Assembly (NCBI GenBank): GCA_945869355.1
Contig: CAMBPA010000092.1
Span: forward strand, 1 to 6,015
Source of the DNA: Bordetella parapertussis
Lineage (GTDB): Bacteria > Pseudomonadota > Gammaproteobacteria > Burkholderiales > Burkholderiaceae_B
Direction of reading: 5' to 3'
DNA: 6,015 nt
Part shown: positions 1-5,449 of the stretch, in pieces
How the letters are laid out: the number at the start of each line of letters is the position of its first letter
How positions within the stretch are numbered: the stretch's first letter is position 1
Made by a program: the position numbers and the translations under genes
Notes under the pieces: generated by a model
Database searches by the model: none
What the model was told of the DNA's origin: nothing
What the model saw: only the letters and a program-made list of their open reading frames with translations

Positions 1-90
1 GCATTTTGTCGCCAAACTGGCAATGAATTGCTGGTGCAGTTAGACGAGACTGAGCGCGTGACGCATTACTTACGGCGCCGGCTCAAATAA
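1..90 (+). CDS. 3' end of an unidentified gene (29 codons plus stop)
   Basis: Frame 1 is open from the window edge to a TAA at 88-90, while the other two forward frames stop early, at TAG 40-42 and TGA 22-24. The visible tail contains NELLVQLDETERV and ends in the basic run YLRRRLK. The codon mix is compatible with coding. I do not recognise the family from so short a C-terminus. In enterobacteria ffh (signal recognition particle GTPase) sits upstream of rpsP, but this tail lacks the Met-rich, Gly-rich end typical of Ffh, so I do not assign it. The stop lies about 35 bases before the predicted rpsP -10 box, so this gene is probably a separate transcription unit that may read through into rpsP. 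Confidence 0.5.
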   Translation, partial: AFCRQTGNELLVQLDETERVTHYLRRRLK

Positions 91-102
91 AAGTCTGGCG
101 CC

Positions 103-131
103 TTAAATCTTTGTATCTTTAATGCTATACT
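103..131 (+). promoter_or_regulatory. Predicted sigma-70 promoter of rpsP-rimM-trmD (extended -10)
   Basis: TATACT at 126-131 matches the -10 consensus at five of six positions and is preceded by TG at 123-124, forming an extended -10 element (TGCTATACT). The best -35 at 17-bp spacing is TTAAAT (103-108), only three of six matches, which an extended -10 can tolerate. Transcription would start near 138, giving a leader of about 55 bases before rpsP. Seen in sequence; promoter function is inferred. Confidence 0.6.
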
Positions 132-142
132 CTTGGGCTTAT

Positions 143-170
143 CTCAGCATAGTGGCTGAGCATTTTTATT
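143..170 (+). promoter_or_regulatory. Terminator-like stem-loop in the rpsP leader (possible attenuator)
   Basis: CTCAGC (143-148) pairs perfectly with GCTGAG (155-160) around a 6-base loop, followed by CA and a T-rich stretch TTTTTATT (163-170). This has the form of a weak intrinsic terminator. It lies downstream of the predicted rpsP start point and upstream of the ribosome binding site, so it would form in the nascent rpsP leader as well as in read-through RNA from the upstream gene. It may terminate the upstream gene, attenuate rpsP, or stabilise the 5' end. The stem is only 6 bp, so termination would be inefficient. Confidence 0.4.
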
Positions 171-172
171 GA
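163..172 (+). repeat. Leader decamer TTTTTATTGA, copy 1 (rpsP)
   Basis: TTTTTATTGA ends 20 bases before the rpsP ATG. The identical decamer occurs at 4966-4975, ending 18 bases before the ndk ATG. U-rich leader tracts just upstream of the Shine-Dalgarno sequence can bind ribosomal protein S1 and raise translation; that role is inferred here. Confidence 0.5.
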
Positions 173-180
173 ACATTTTC

Positions 181-186
181 AAGGGA
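181..186 (+). promoter_or_regulatory. Ribosome binding site of rpsP
   Basis: AAGGGA lies 6 bases before the ATG at 193. It supports that ATG over the in-frame TTG at 169, which would add eight residues that do not belong to the S16 family start. Confidence 0.75.
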
Positions 187-192
187 TTACGT

Positions 193-453
193 ATGGTGGT
201 GATTCGCCTGGCCCGTGGCGGCTCCAAGAAACGTCCTTTTTACAACCTCGTTGCGACCGATTCCCGTGATCGCCGCGATGGTCGTTTCATCGAGCGCGTT
301 GGGTTTTATAACCCCGTTGCTAATGCAAACGAAGAGCGTCTGCGCATTGCGCTTGATCGCGTACAGCACTGGACTGGCGTTGGCGCGCAGTTGTCGCCTG
401 CCGTAGCTCGTTTGGTTAAGGACTTTTCGGCCAAAGTCGCGACAGCGGCTTAA
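193..453 (+). CDS. rpsP: 30S ribosomal protein S16
   Basis: S16 is an early-to-middle assembling protein of the small ribosomal subunit, bound to the 5' domain of 16S rRNA and needed for ordered 30S folding. The product has 86 residues, near the usual 80-90. The start is the family signature: [18 protein letters not shown], followed by [22 protein letters not shown], split here as [15 protein letters not shown] and RVGFYNP, then the [19 protein letters not shown] region with the conserved W and G. The ATG at 193 is chosen because it has a good Shine-Dalgarno sequence (AAGGGA, 6-base spacer) and begins exactly at the family N-terminus. It is the first gene of an rpsP-rimM-trmD operon with an extended -10 promoter upstream; rimM follows after 19 bases. 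RimM is the factor that helps mature the 30S particle, so the pairing is functional. No anomalies are seen in the protein. Confidence 0.98.
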   Translation: MVVIRLARGGSKKRPFYNLVATDSRDRRDGRFIERVGFYNPVANANEERLRIALDRVQHWTGVGAQLSPAVARLVKDFSAKVATAA

Positions 454-472
454 TTGATTCGGCCTGCTTGTG

Positions 473-1129
473 ATGGCTGACACTGGCGCAACAAAAGCGC
501 CAAATGATCTAGTCGAACTAGGTTGGATCGTGTCAGCTTATGGAATACGCGGCTGGGTTAAAGCCCAACCGCATTCCGTGCAAAGCACTGTGTTGCGTGC
601 AGCGCCGATGTGGTGGCTTTGTCCGCCTGCATCGCCGTTGCGTGATGCGTCAAACTCTTCCGCAAGCACTGAACCTTCCAAACTGTTGTTGTCTCGCTGC
701 AGGCCGTATGCGGTCAAACAGTGTCGTCCGCAGGGGCTGACTGTTGTCGCCGAGCTTGAGGGCGTTCTAGATCGGGATGCCGCCGAGTCCAAGCGCGGCT
801 ACACCGTTTATGTTTCTCGAGAGTATTTCCCACAAGCGAAGTCTGACGAGTATTACTGGGTCGATCTCATTGGTTGTCAGGTCTTTAGCGCGGGAAAGCA
901 AATGGGCATTGTGCAAGAAGTACTCGATAACGGCGCCCATGCAATTTTGCGTGTGGAGCGGTTCGTTGTGTCACCAGACCAGCCGGCAGACTCCGAGGCA
1001 AATCCTGTTCTGATGCTCGATGCCAAAGGGCGCCCGCAAGAAATGCTGGTGCCTTTTGTCGCTGCCCATGTGCAGGGCGTCGACATCCTGAAGCGCCGTA
1101 TTGAAACCGATTGGCCGTTTGACCTTTAA
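473..1129 (+). CDS. rimM: 16S rRNA processing / 30S maturation factor RimM
   Basis: RimM binds ribosomal protein S19 and assists late folding of the 30S head; it is cytoplasmic. The 218-residue product has the N-terminal RimM domain (about residues 13-120) opening with [17 protein letters not shown], and a C-terminal PRC-barrel domain (about 125-215). The latter carries the conserved YYW triplet (127-129) in [13 protein letters not shown], then LVPFV (192-196) and the family ending [11 protein letters not shown]. It is longer than the 182-residue E. coli protein. The extra length sits mainly in a Ser/Pro-rich stretch at about 50-70 and a linker at about 165-190. I chose ATG 473; the adjacent in-frame GTG 470 is an alternative adding one residue. 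Neither start has a clear Shine-Dalgarno sequence, so coupling to rpsP translation (stop 19 bases upstream) is plausible. trmD follows after 16 bases. Confidence 0.95.
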   Translation: MADTGATKAPNDLVELGWIVSAYGIRGWVKAQPHSVQSTVLRAAPMWWLCPPASPLRDASNSSASTEPSKLLLSRCRPYAVKQCRPQGLTVVAELEGVLDRDAAESKRGYTVYVSREYFPQAKSDEYYWVDLIGCQVFSAGKQMGIVQEVLDNGAHAILRVERFVVSPDQPADSEANPVLMLDAKGRPQEMLVPFVAAHVQGVDILKRRIETDWPFDL

Positions 1130-1145
1130 TTTCAAAGCACTGCGT

Positions 1146-1916
1146 ATGCGAATTGACGCCATTACCTTGTTTCCAGAAGCGTTTAGTGTCGTGCGAGATG
1201 CGGGCATCACCGGTCGCGCCCACAAGCAAGGGCTGTGGTCGTTACAGACATGGAACCCGCGTGATCAGGCGCAAGACATTCATCGTACGGTGGATGATCG
1301 TCCTTATGGCGGTGGTCCGGGGATGGTGATGATGATGGAGCCGTTGCTCAAGAGCGTCGAGGCCATCAAACAAGATCGTCTTGCGAAGGATGACTCTGAT
1401 GTGCAGGCGCCCGTGATCCTACTTTCTCCCGCCGGAGAAAAATTTAGCCAGCACCATGCGGCGACCTTGGCCGCAACAAAAGGGGCTATTTTTGTTTGTG
1501 GGCGGTACGAGGGCGTCGATCAGCGTTTCATCAACCGTACTGTCGATGCGCAATGGTCACTCGGCGATTTCGTATTGTCCGGCGGAGAAATCGCGGCGCT
1601 CGCAATGATCGATGCGGCGGTACGCTTATTGCCAGGTGCACTCAACCACGGCGACTCATCGGCTCAGGACTCGTTTCAGGATTCGTTGTCGGGTTTGCTG
1701 GATAGCCCGCACTACACGCGACCAGAGCTGTTTGATGCTGAGTCGGTTCCTGCGGTATTGATGTCTGGCAATCACGCATTGATTGCACGTTGGCGGCGTG
1801 AGCAGTCCTTGAGCCTGACGCTTGCGAAACGACCGGATTTGATTGCTCAGGCGCGCTCGCGTGGACTGCTCAGCGCGGCCGATGAAAAATTTCTGGCCAC
1901 ACTGAGCGGGTCGTAG
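1146..1916 (+). CDS. trmD: tRNA (guanine-N1)-methyltransferase, m1G37
   Basis: TrmD transfers a methyl group from S-adenosylmethionine to N1 of G37, next to the anticodon of tRNAs reading CUN, CCN and CGG, and so prevents +1 frameshifting. It is a homodimeric trefoil-knot (SPOUT) enzyme and usually essential. The 256-residue product shows the full motif series: [13 protein letters not shown] at the start, [15 protein letters not shown] (49-63), LLSPAGEKF (92-100), the knot segments [10 protein letters not shown] (116-125) and [11 protein letters not shown] (138-148), [11 protein letters not shown] (184-194) and [13 protein letters not shown] (205-217). By alignment in my head with E. coli TrmD, catalytic Arg154 and Asp169 correspond to R160 and D175. 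The ATG at 1146 matches the family start, though no strong Shine-Dalgarno precedes it. A 12-bp tandem repeat lies right after D175. The gene ends the operon here: rplS, normally next, is absent, and valS converges 18 bases away. Confidence 0.97.
   Translation: MRIDAITLFPEAFSVVRDAGITGRAHKQGLWSLQTWNPRDQAQDIHRTVDDRPYGGGPGMVMMMEPLLKSVEAIKQDRLAKDDSDVQAPVILLSPAGEKFSQHHAATLAATKGAIFVCGRYEGVDQRFINRTVDAQWSLGDFVLSGGEIAALAMIDAAVRLLPGALNHGDSSAQDSFQDSLSGLLDSPHYTRPELFDAESVPAVLMSGNHALIARWRREQSLSLTLAKRPDLIAQARSRGLLSAADEKFLATLSGS
1664..1687 (+). repeat. 12-bp tandem duplication inside trmD
   Basis: TCAGGACTCGTT (1664-1675) is directly followed by TCAGGATTCGTT (1676-1687), 11 of 12 bases identical. In frame it encodes QDSF then QDSL (residues 174-181), starting at the predicted catalytic Asp. 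Compared with E. coli TrmD from memory (DSFAEGLLD), this region ([12 protein letters not shown]) is three residues longer. Confidence 0.8.
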
Positions 1917-1930
1917 CGCCGCAAGGCGCT
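1915..1930. other. Perfect stem-loop with GCAA tetraloop at the trmD stop codon
   Basis: AGCGCC (1915-1920) pairs with GGCGCT (1925-1930) around GCAA, a GNRA-type tetraloop on the plus strand. It starts within the trmD TAG and fills most of the 18-base gap to valS. No T-run follows on either strand, so alone it is not a standard intrinsic terminator. It may protect the trmD mRNA 3' end or act together with the next hairpin. Confidence 0.5.
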
Positions 1931-1934
1931 GGTG

Positions 1935-4805
1935 CTAAGCCAGTCGAGCTCGCTGGCTTTTAACTTGTGCCAGCGTTTCGCCAAATTGCTCCACGCGCTG
2001 CTTCTCTTGTTCAACGACAGCAACTGGTGCACGTGCGACGAAGGATTCGTTAGTGAGTTTGCCTTGAGCCTTGGCGATTTCACCCTCGAGGCGCGCGATT
2101 TCTTTATCCAAACGGATTTTTTCCGCTGCCACGTCGATCTCGACTTTTAGCATCAGGCGTGTGTTGCTGACGACCTGCACCGGCGCGCCCTCGTCAGGGA
2201 GGGTCGCCACAACCTGAACCTCCGAGAGCTTGGCCAACGCAGCAAGGTAGGGCGCATGCAGCTCTAACTGATCTTTGGGGCCTTCAGCTATTAAAGGTAC
2301 CCGTGCTGCGGGCGAGAGGTTCATCTCTCCGCGCAAGGCACGAACAGCTTCAATTTGTGCTTTCAACGCGTTAAGTTGCCGCGTCGCTGCTTCATCGATG
2401 GTCCTGGCATCCCCAAGAGGAAAAGATTGAACCGATACGCTTGAGGTTTCGTTGACGTCGCGGCGCCCAGCGACCACCGATACTTTTTGCCACAGCTCTT
2501 CAGTGATGAAGGGCATGATGGGATGCAGTAGTCGTAATACTGTCTCGAGCACCTCAATCAGTGTGCGTCGCGTCGCGCGCTGTTGGTCTGCATCACCCGT
2601 TTGAATCTGAACCTTCGCAAGTTCCAGATACCAATCGCAATACTCATCCCAGACGAAGTGATAAAGCGCATTCGCAATATTGTCGAAGCGGTAATCTGAA
2701 AAACCTTTCGCCACATCGAGCTCAAGTTGTTGCAGCTGCCCAAGAATCCACTTATCGACAAAGCTCTGCGCGCTTGCGGGCGCAGCCGACATATCCTGGC
2801 CCTCGGTGTTCATCAGCACAAACCGCGTGGCGTTCCAGAGCTTATTGCAAAAGTTTCGATATCCTTCGCAACGCTTAAGGTCAAAGTTGATATTGCGCCC
2901 GAGCGTGGCGTACGCTGCCATGGTGAAGCGCAGCGCATCAGCCCCAAACGCTGGAATGCCCTCTGGGAATTGCTTGCGCGTCGCCTTCTCGATTGAGCCT
3001 GCTTGCTTTGGATTCATGAGGCCAAACGTGCGTTTAGTGACCAGACTTTCTAGGTCAACACCATCGATGAGGTCGACGGGGTCTAAGGTGTTTCCCTTTG
3101 ACTTACTCATCTTCTGCCCTTCGGCATCTCGGATGAGCCCGTGTACATAAACGTGCTTGAAAGGCACTTGACCCGTCAGATGAGTCGTCATCATGACCAT
3201 GCGTGCCACCCAAAAGAAAATGATGTCAAAACCGGTGACCAAGACACTCGAGGGTAAATAGCGTTTGTAATCTGGGGTTTCTTGCGGCCAACCCAGGGTA
3301 GTGAAGGGCACTAAGGCCGAGGAGAACCATGTGTCGAGTACATCGGGATCACGATTCAGCGCAGCCGTCACGCCTGCTGCGCGCGCTTGATCGTTCGCCT
3401 CTTTTTCTGTGTGCGCAACGAACACTTGTCCGTCGGGCGCGTACCAGGCAGGAATCTGATGTCCCCACCACAATTGACGTGAGATGCACCAGTCCTGAAT
3501 GTTTTCGAGCCATTGGTTGTACGTAGTTGTCCAGTTTTGTGGATAAAACTGGATATCCCCTTTGGCCACCACCTCAAGTGCAGCGTCAGTGATGCTCTTT
3601 CCGGGGTGAAGCGTATCGGCAGGGGCGGGCTTGCTCATGGCGACAAACCATTGGTCTGTCAGCATAGGTTCGAGCACAGCGCCCGTCCTGTCGCCACGTG
3701 GCTGCATCATTTTGTGCGCGTCAACTTTAACCAGAAAGCCTTTTTGCTCCAGTTCCTGAACAACTGCCTTACGCGCGACGAATCTATCCATGCCCTTGAA
3801 CTGTGCGGGCCCTTGGTCATTAATGCGTGCGTCTAAAGTGAAAATCACGATGAGCGGAAGGTGATGACGTTGCGCGCAGGCGTAATCGTTGAAGTCGTGT
3901 GCGCCGGTAATTTTTACGCAGCCCGTTCCAAACTTCGGATCCACAAAGTCATCGGCAATGATGGGAATCTGGCGGTCACACAGAGGCAGATCTACCATTT
4001 TTCCGACGAGATGCTTGTAACGCGTATCTTCAGGGTGTACGCAGAGCGCTCCGTCTGCGAGCATGGTTTCAGGGCGCGTGGTGGCGATGGTCATTCCGGT
4101 GATGGATTCTGACGTGCCGTCCTCGTGGGTGATCGTTTGGGGCCCGTCAACAAGCGGGTAACGGATATGCCAAAGATGTCCATCGGTTTCGACCGATTGC
4201 ACTTCGAGGTCTGATACCGCCGTGAGTAGCTTTGGGTCCCAGTTAACGAGGCGCTTGCCTCGGTAAATCAGACCTTGCTTGTACAGCCGGACAAAAGTCT
4301 CGACGACGCCAGCAGACATCTGGTTGTCCATCGTGAAGTATTCACGGGGCCAGTCTGCCGAAGCGCCCAAACGCCGCACTTGGGTCGTGATGGTGTTGCC
4401 TGAGAGTTCTTTCCACTCCCAGACTTTTTCGATGAATTTTTCGCGACCAAGGTCATGGCGTGAGGTCTTTTGTGCGTCAAGTTGGCGTTCCACCACAATC
4501 TGCGTGGCAATCCCTGCATGATCGGTGCCTGGCACAAACACGGTGTCGTGCCCTCTCATGCGGTGGTACCGGATCAGGCCATCCATAATCGTTTGGTTAA
4601 AGGCATGCCCCATGTGCAAGGTGCCCGTGACGTTCGGTGGCGGGAACTGAATCGCGTAGGGGGTACCGTCGGCATCGCCTTTTGCATGCTGACCGCCGGC
4701 AAAGTAGCCTCGTTTTTCCCATTCTGCATACCAACGGGCCTCTAGATCCGCCGGCTCAAAGCTTTTGGATAGTTCTCCGTCGGGGAGGGTGCTGGGCTGA
4801 TTCAT
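1935..4805 (-). CDS. valS: Valyl-tRNA synthetase
   Basis: ValS joins valine to tRNA-Val using ATP and hydrolyses mischarged Thr-tRNA-Val; it is a cytoplasmic class I synthetase. From ATG 4805 the product has 956 residues, close to E. coli's 951. Seen in order: N-terminal Rossmann half with [15 protein letters not shown] (HIGH motif HMGH, residues 64-67); CP1 editing domain with [12 protein letters not shown] (from 240) and [15 protein letters not shown] (293-307); catalytic second half with DVLDTWFSS (488-496) and KMSKS (565-569); anticodon-binding domain with [13 protein letters not shown] and [14 protein letters not shown] (759-772); and a C-terminal coiled coil (about 890-956) rich in E, K, R and L. 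The ATG at 4805 is preferred over in-frame GTG 4817 because GTGGA lies 7 bases before it. The editing motif has Gly where TPAHD usually has Pro. The gene is transcribed alone, convergent with trmD and divergent from ndk. Confidence 0.98.
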   Translation of the reverse strand: MNQPSTLPDGELSKSFEPADLEARWYAEWEKRGYFAGGQHAKGDADGTPYAIQFPPPNVTGTLHMGHAFNQTIMDGLIRYHRMRGHDTVFVPGTDHAGIATQIVVERQLDAQKTSRHDLGREKFIEKVWEWKELSGNTITTQVRRLGASADWPREYFTMDNQMSAGVVETFVRLYKQGLIYRGKRLVNWDPKLLTAVSDLEVQSVETDGHLWHIRYPLVDGPQTITHEDGTSESITGMTIATTRPETMLADGALCVHPEDTRYKHLVGKMVDLPLCDRQIPIIADDFVDPKFGTGCVKITGAHDFNDYACAQRHHLPLIVIFTLDARINDQGPAQFKGMDRFVARKAVVQELEQKGFLVKVDAHKMMQPRGDRTGAVLEPMLTDQWFVAMSKPAPADTLHPGKSITDAALEVVAKGDIQFYPQNWTTTYNQWLENIQDWCISRQLWWGHQIPAWYAPDGQVFVAHTEKEANDQARAAGVTAALNRDPDVLDTWFSSALVPFTTLGWPQETPDYKRYLPSSVLVTGFDIIFFWVARMVMMTTHLTGQVPFKHVYVHGLIRDAEGQKMSKSKGNTLDPVDLIDGVDLESLVTKRTFGLMNPKQAGSIEKATRKQFPEGIPAFGADALRFTMAAYATLGRNINFDLKRCEGYRNFCNKLWNATRFVLMNTEGQDMSAAPASAQSFVDKWILGQLQQLELDVAKGFSDYRFDNIANALYHFVWDEYCDWYLELAKVQIQTGDADQQRATRRTLIEVLETVLRLLHPIMPFITEELWQKVSVVAGRRDVNETSSVSVQSFPLGDARTIDEAATRQLNALKAQIEAVRALRGEMNLSPAARVPLIAEGPKDQLELHAPYLAALAKLSEVQVVATLPDEGAPVQVVSNTRLMLKVEIDVAAEKIRLDKEIARLEGEIAKAQGKLTNESFVARAPVAVVEQEKQRVEQFGETLAQVKSQRARLA
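1937..1961 (+). terminator. Likely intrinsic terminator of the rpsP-rimM-trmD operon
   Basis: AAGCCAG (1937-1943) pairs with CTGGCTT (1953-1959), and the inner bases can add CG/CG pairing. The stem is followed by a short T-run that merges with its end (TTTT 1958-1961). It is 20 bases past the trmD stop and overlaps the last codons of the opposing valS gene. The T-run is short, so efficiency is uncertain. On the minus strand no T-run follows, so I see no intrinsic terminator for valS here. Confidence 0.5.
3538..3546 (-). other. Exact DnaA-box sequence inside valS
   Basis: The minus strand reads TTATCCACA, a perfect match to the DnaA box consensus TTATNCACA. It encodes part of FYPQNW in ValS, so codon usage alone can explain it. 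Binding is not shown by sequence. Confidence 0.3.
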
Positions 4806-4809
4806 CAAG

Positions 4810-4818
4810 TTATCCACA
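4810..4818 (+). other. Exact DnaA-box sequence over the valS ribosome binding site
   Basis: The plus strand reads TTATCCACA, a perfect DnaA-box match, 5 bases upstream of the valS ATG on the opposite strand and overlapping its GTGGA ribosome binding site. Bound DnaA could in principle affect valS expression, but the complement of a normal Shine-Dalgarno region could also produce this sequence by chance. Confidence 0.35.
4813..4817 (-). promoter_or_regulatory. Ribosome binding site of valS
   Basis: GTGGA on the minus strand lies 7 bases before ATG 4805. It favours that start over the in-frame GTG at 4817, which itself forms the first bases of this site and has only a U-run upstream. Confidence 0.6.
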
Positions 4819-4870
4819 AAAAATAGGGTGACGCAGGGGCGAGAAGGGAAGCAAGGACGCTTTACGCCGA

Positions 4871-4883
4871 GCCAGAAACTGGC
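4871..4883. promoter_or_regulatory. Operator-like perfect inverted repeat between valS and ndk
   Basis: GCCAG AAA CTGGC is a perfect 5-bp inverted repeat with a 3-base centre. Right beside it a second one, ACCCT (4887-4891) and AGGGT (4900-4904), brackets an AT-rich core. These could be regulator-binding sites or, in valS RNA, small hairpins near the 5' end. No regulator family is recognised. Confidence 0.3.
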
Positions 4884-4894
4884 AAAACCCTGCT

Positions 4895-4900
4895 ATTTTA
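4895..4900 (-). promoter_or_regulatory. Candidate -10 box of valS
   Basis: The minus strand reads TAAAAT at 4900-4895, five of six matches to TATAAT. No convincing -35 lies at 16-18 bp spacing. It would give a valS leader of about 80 bases containing the GCCAG/CTGGC repeat near its 5' end. Weak call; it is the best -10 candidate I found in the 188-base divergent region. Confidence 0.3.
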
Positions 4901-4905
4901 GGGTG

Positions 4906-4932
4906 TTGTGAGACTTAGTGGCGTGCTAGAAT
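4906..4932 (+). promoter_or_regulatory. Predicted sigma-70 promoter of ndk (extended -10)
   Basis: TAGAAT (4927-4932) matches the -10 consensus at five of six positions and is preceded by TG at 4924-4925, forming the extended element TGCTAGAAT. TTGTGA (4906-4911) is a possible -35 (four of six) but at a short 15-bp spacing. Predicted start is near 4939, giving a leader of about 55 bases, the same length as that of rpsP. Confidence 0.55.
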
Positions 4933-4965
4933 CGTGGGCTACGGTGGGCATAAGCAAAGTCCCTG

Positions 4966-4975
4966 TTTTTATTGA
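4966..4975 (+). repeat. Leader decamer TTTTTATTGA, copy 2 (ndk)
   Basis: Identical to 163-172 in the rpsP leader. It starts 33 bases after the ndk -10 box (31 in rpsP) and ends 18 bases before the ATG (20 in rpsP). Confidence 0.5.
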
Positions 4976-4993
4976 GAATTATTGGAGTTTTAC

Positions 4994-5419
4994 ATGTCTG
5001 TTGAACGTACCCTATCGATTATTAAGCCCGACGCGGTCGCCAAGAACGTCGTCGGTCAAATTGTCGCCCGTTTTGAGGGCGCAGGACTCAAAGTGATCGC
5101 TGCACGCATGCTCCAGTTATCGCGCGCCGACGCTGAGCGTTTTTACGCGGTCCACAGCGCGCGTCCATTTTTCAAAGACTTGGTCGACTTCATGATTTCC
5201 GGACCAGTGTTTGTGCAGGCGTTGGAAGGCGAGAGCGCGATCCAGAAGAATCGTGACCTGATGGGCGCAACAGATCCCAAGAAGGCCGATAAGGGCACTA
5301 TTCGTGCTGACTTCGCAGACAGCATTGACGCCAATGCTGTGCACGGTTCCGACGCGCCTGAAACCGCGCGCGTTGAAATCGCATTTTTCTTCCCTGAAAT
5401 TAATATCCACAGCCGTTAA
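4994..5419 (+). CDS. ndk: Nucleoside diphosphate kinase
   Basis: Ndk moves the gamma-phosphate from ATP to other (d)NDPs by a ping-pong reaction through a phosphohistidine, keeping NTP and dNTP pools balanced in the cytoplasm. The 141-residue product is the normal bacterial length (E. coli 143). Seen: [12 protein letters not shown] with the conserved Lys (K11), [16 protein letters not shown] (56-71), [10 protein letters not shown] (86-95), [10 protein letters not shown] (101-110, conserved R104), and the active-site signature [12 protein letters not shown] with catalytic H117. The ATG at 4994 has a Shine-Dalgarno GGAG (4984-4987) 6 bases upstream and starts the family N-terminus ([13 protein letters not shown]). 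It is divergent from valS and has its own extended -10 promoter. rlmN follows 30 bases after the stop in the same frame, so co-transcription is likely. The ndk-rlmN pair is, as I recall, common in Burkholderiales. Confidence 0.98.
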   Translation: MSVERTLSIIKPDAVAKNVVGQIVARFEGAGLKVIAARMLQLSRADAERFYAVHSARPFFKDLVDFMISGPVFVQALEGESAIQKNRDLMGATDPKKADKGTIRADFADSIDANAVHGSDAPETARVEIAFFFPEINIHSR

Positions 5420-5428
5420 TCCGGCTGT
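5409..5428 (+). other. Stem-loop spanning the ndk stop codon
   Basis: ACAGCCG (5409-5415) pairs perfectly with CGGCTGT (5422-5428) around TTAATC, which contains the ndk TAA. Only three Ts (5428-5430) follow, so it is at best a partial terminator. It could lower rlmN expression relative to ndk or mark an ndk mRNA 3' end. Confidence 0.45.
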
Positions 5429-5449
5429 TTGGCTCGTGGCTTACTTTGC

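Noticed and set aside
74..102. Two GGCGCC copies (74-79, 97-102) as a terminator of the upstream gene
   Set aside because: The 17-base loop is long, the first copy lies within the coding end, and no T-run follows directly; GGCGCC is common in this base composition.
169..192. Upstream in-frame TTG start for rpsP adding eight residues
   Set aside because: It lies in the leader T-run with no ribosome binding site, and S16 begins at the ATG at 193 with AAGGGA correctly placed.
187..483. 98-codon minus-strand reading frame opposite rpsP
   Set aside because: It lies wholly against a certain S16 gene, has no recognisable protein motif, and is a shadow of the rpsP codon pattern.
2752..2760. TTATCGACA as a third DnaA box
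   Set aside because: It breaks the consensus at a conserved position (G for C at position 6) and lies in valS coding sequence.
2561..4745. Several plus-strand reading frames of 65-114 codons opposite valS
   Set aside because: They lie against a complete, motif-verified ValS gene, lack family features, and are typical antisense shadows in GC-rich coding DNA.
4806..4817. GTG 4817 as the valS start
   Set aside because: It has no Shine-Dalgarno upstream, whereas ATG 4805 has GTGGA at a 7-base spacing. The difference is only four residues, so it is not fully excluded.
4946..4970. GGG...CCC followed by T5 in the ndk leader as a terminator
   Set aside because: Only three base pairs can form, too few for a terminator; the T-run is better noted as part of the shared leader decamer.
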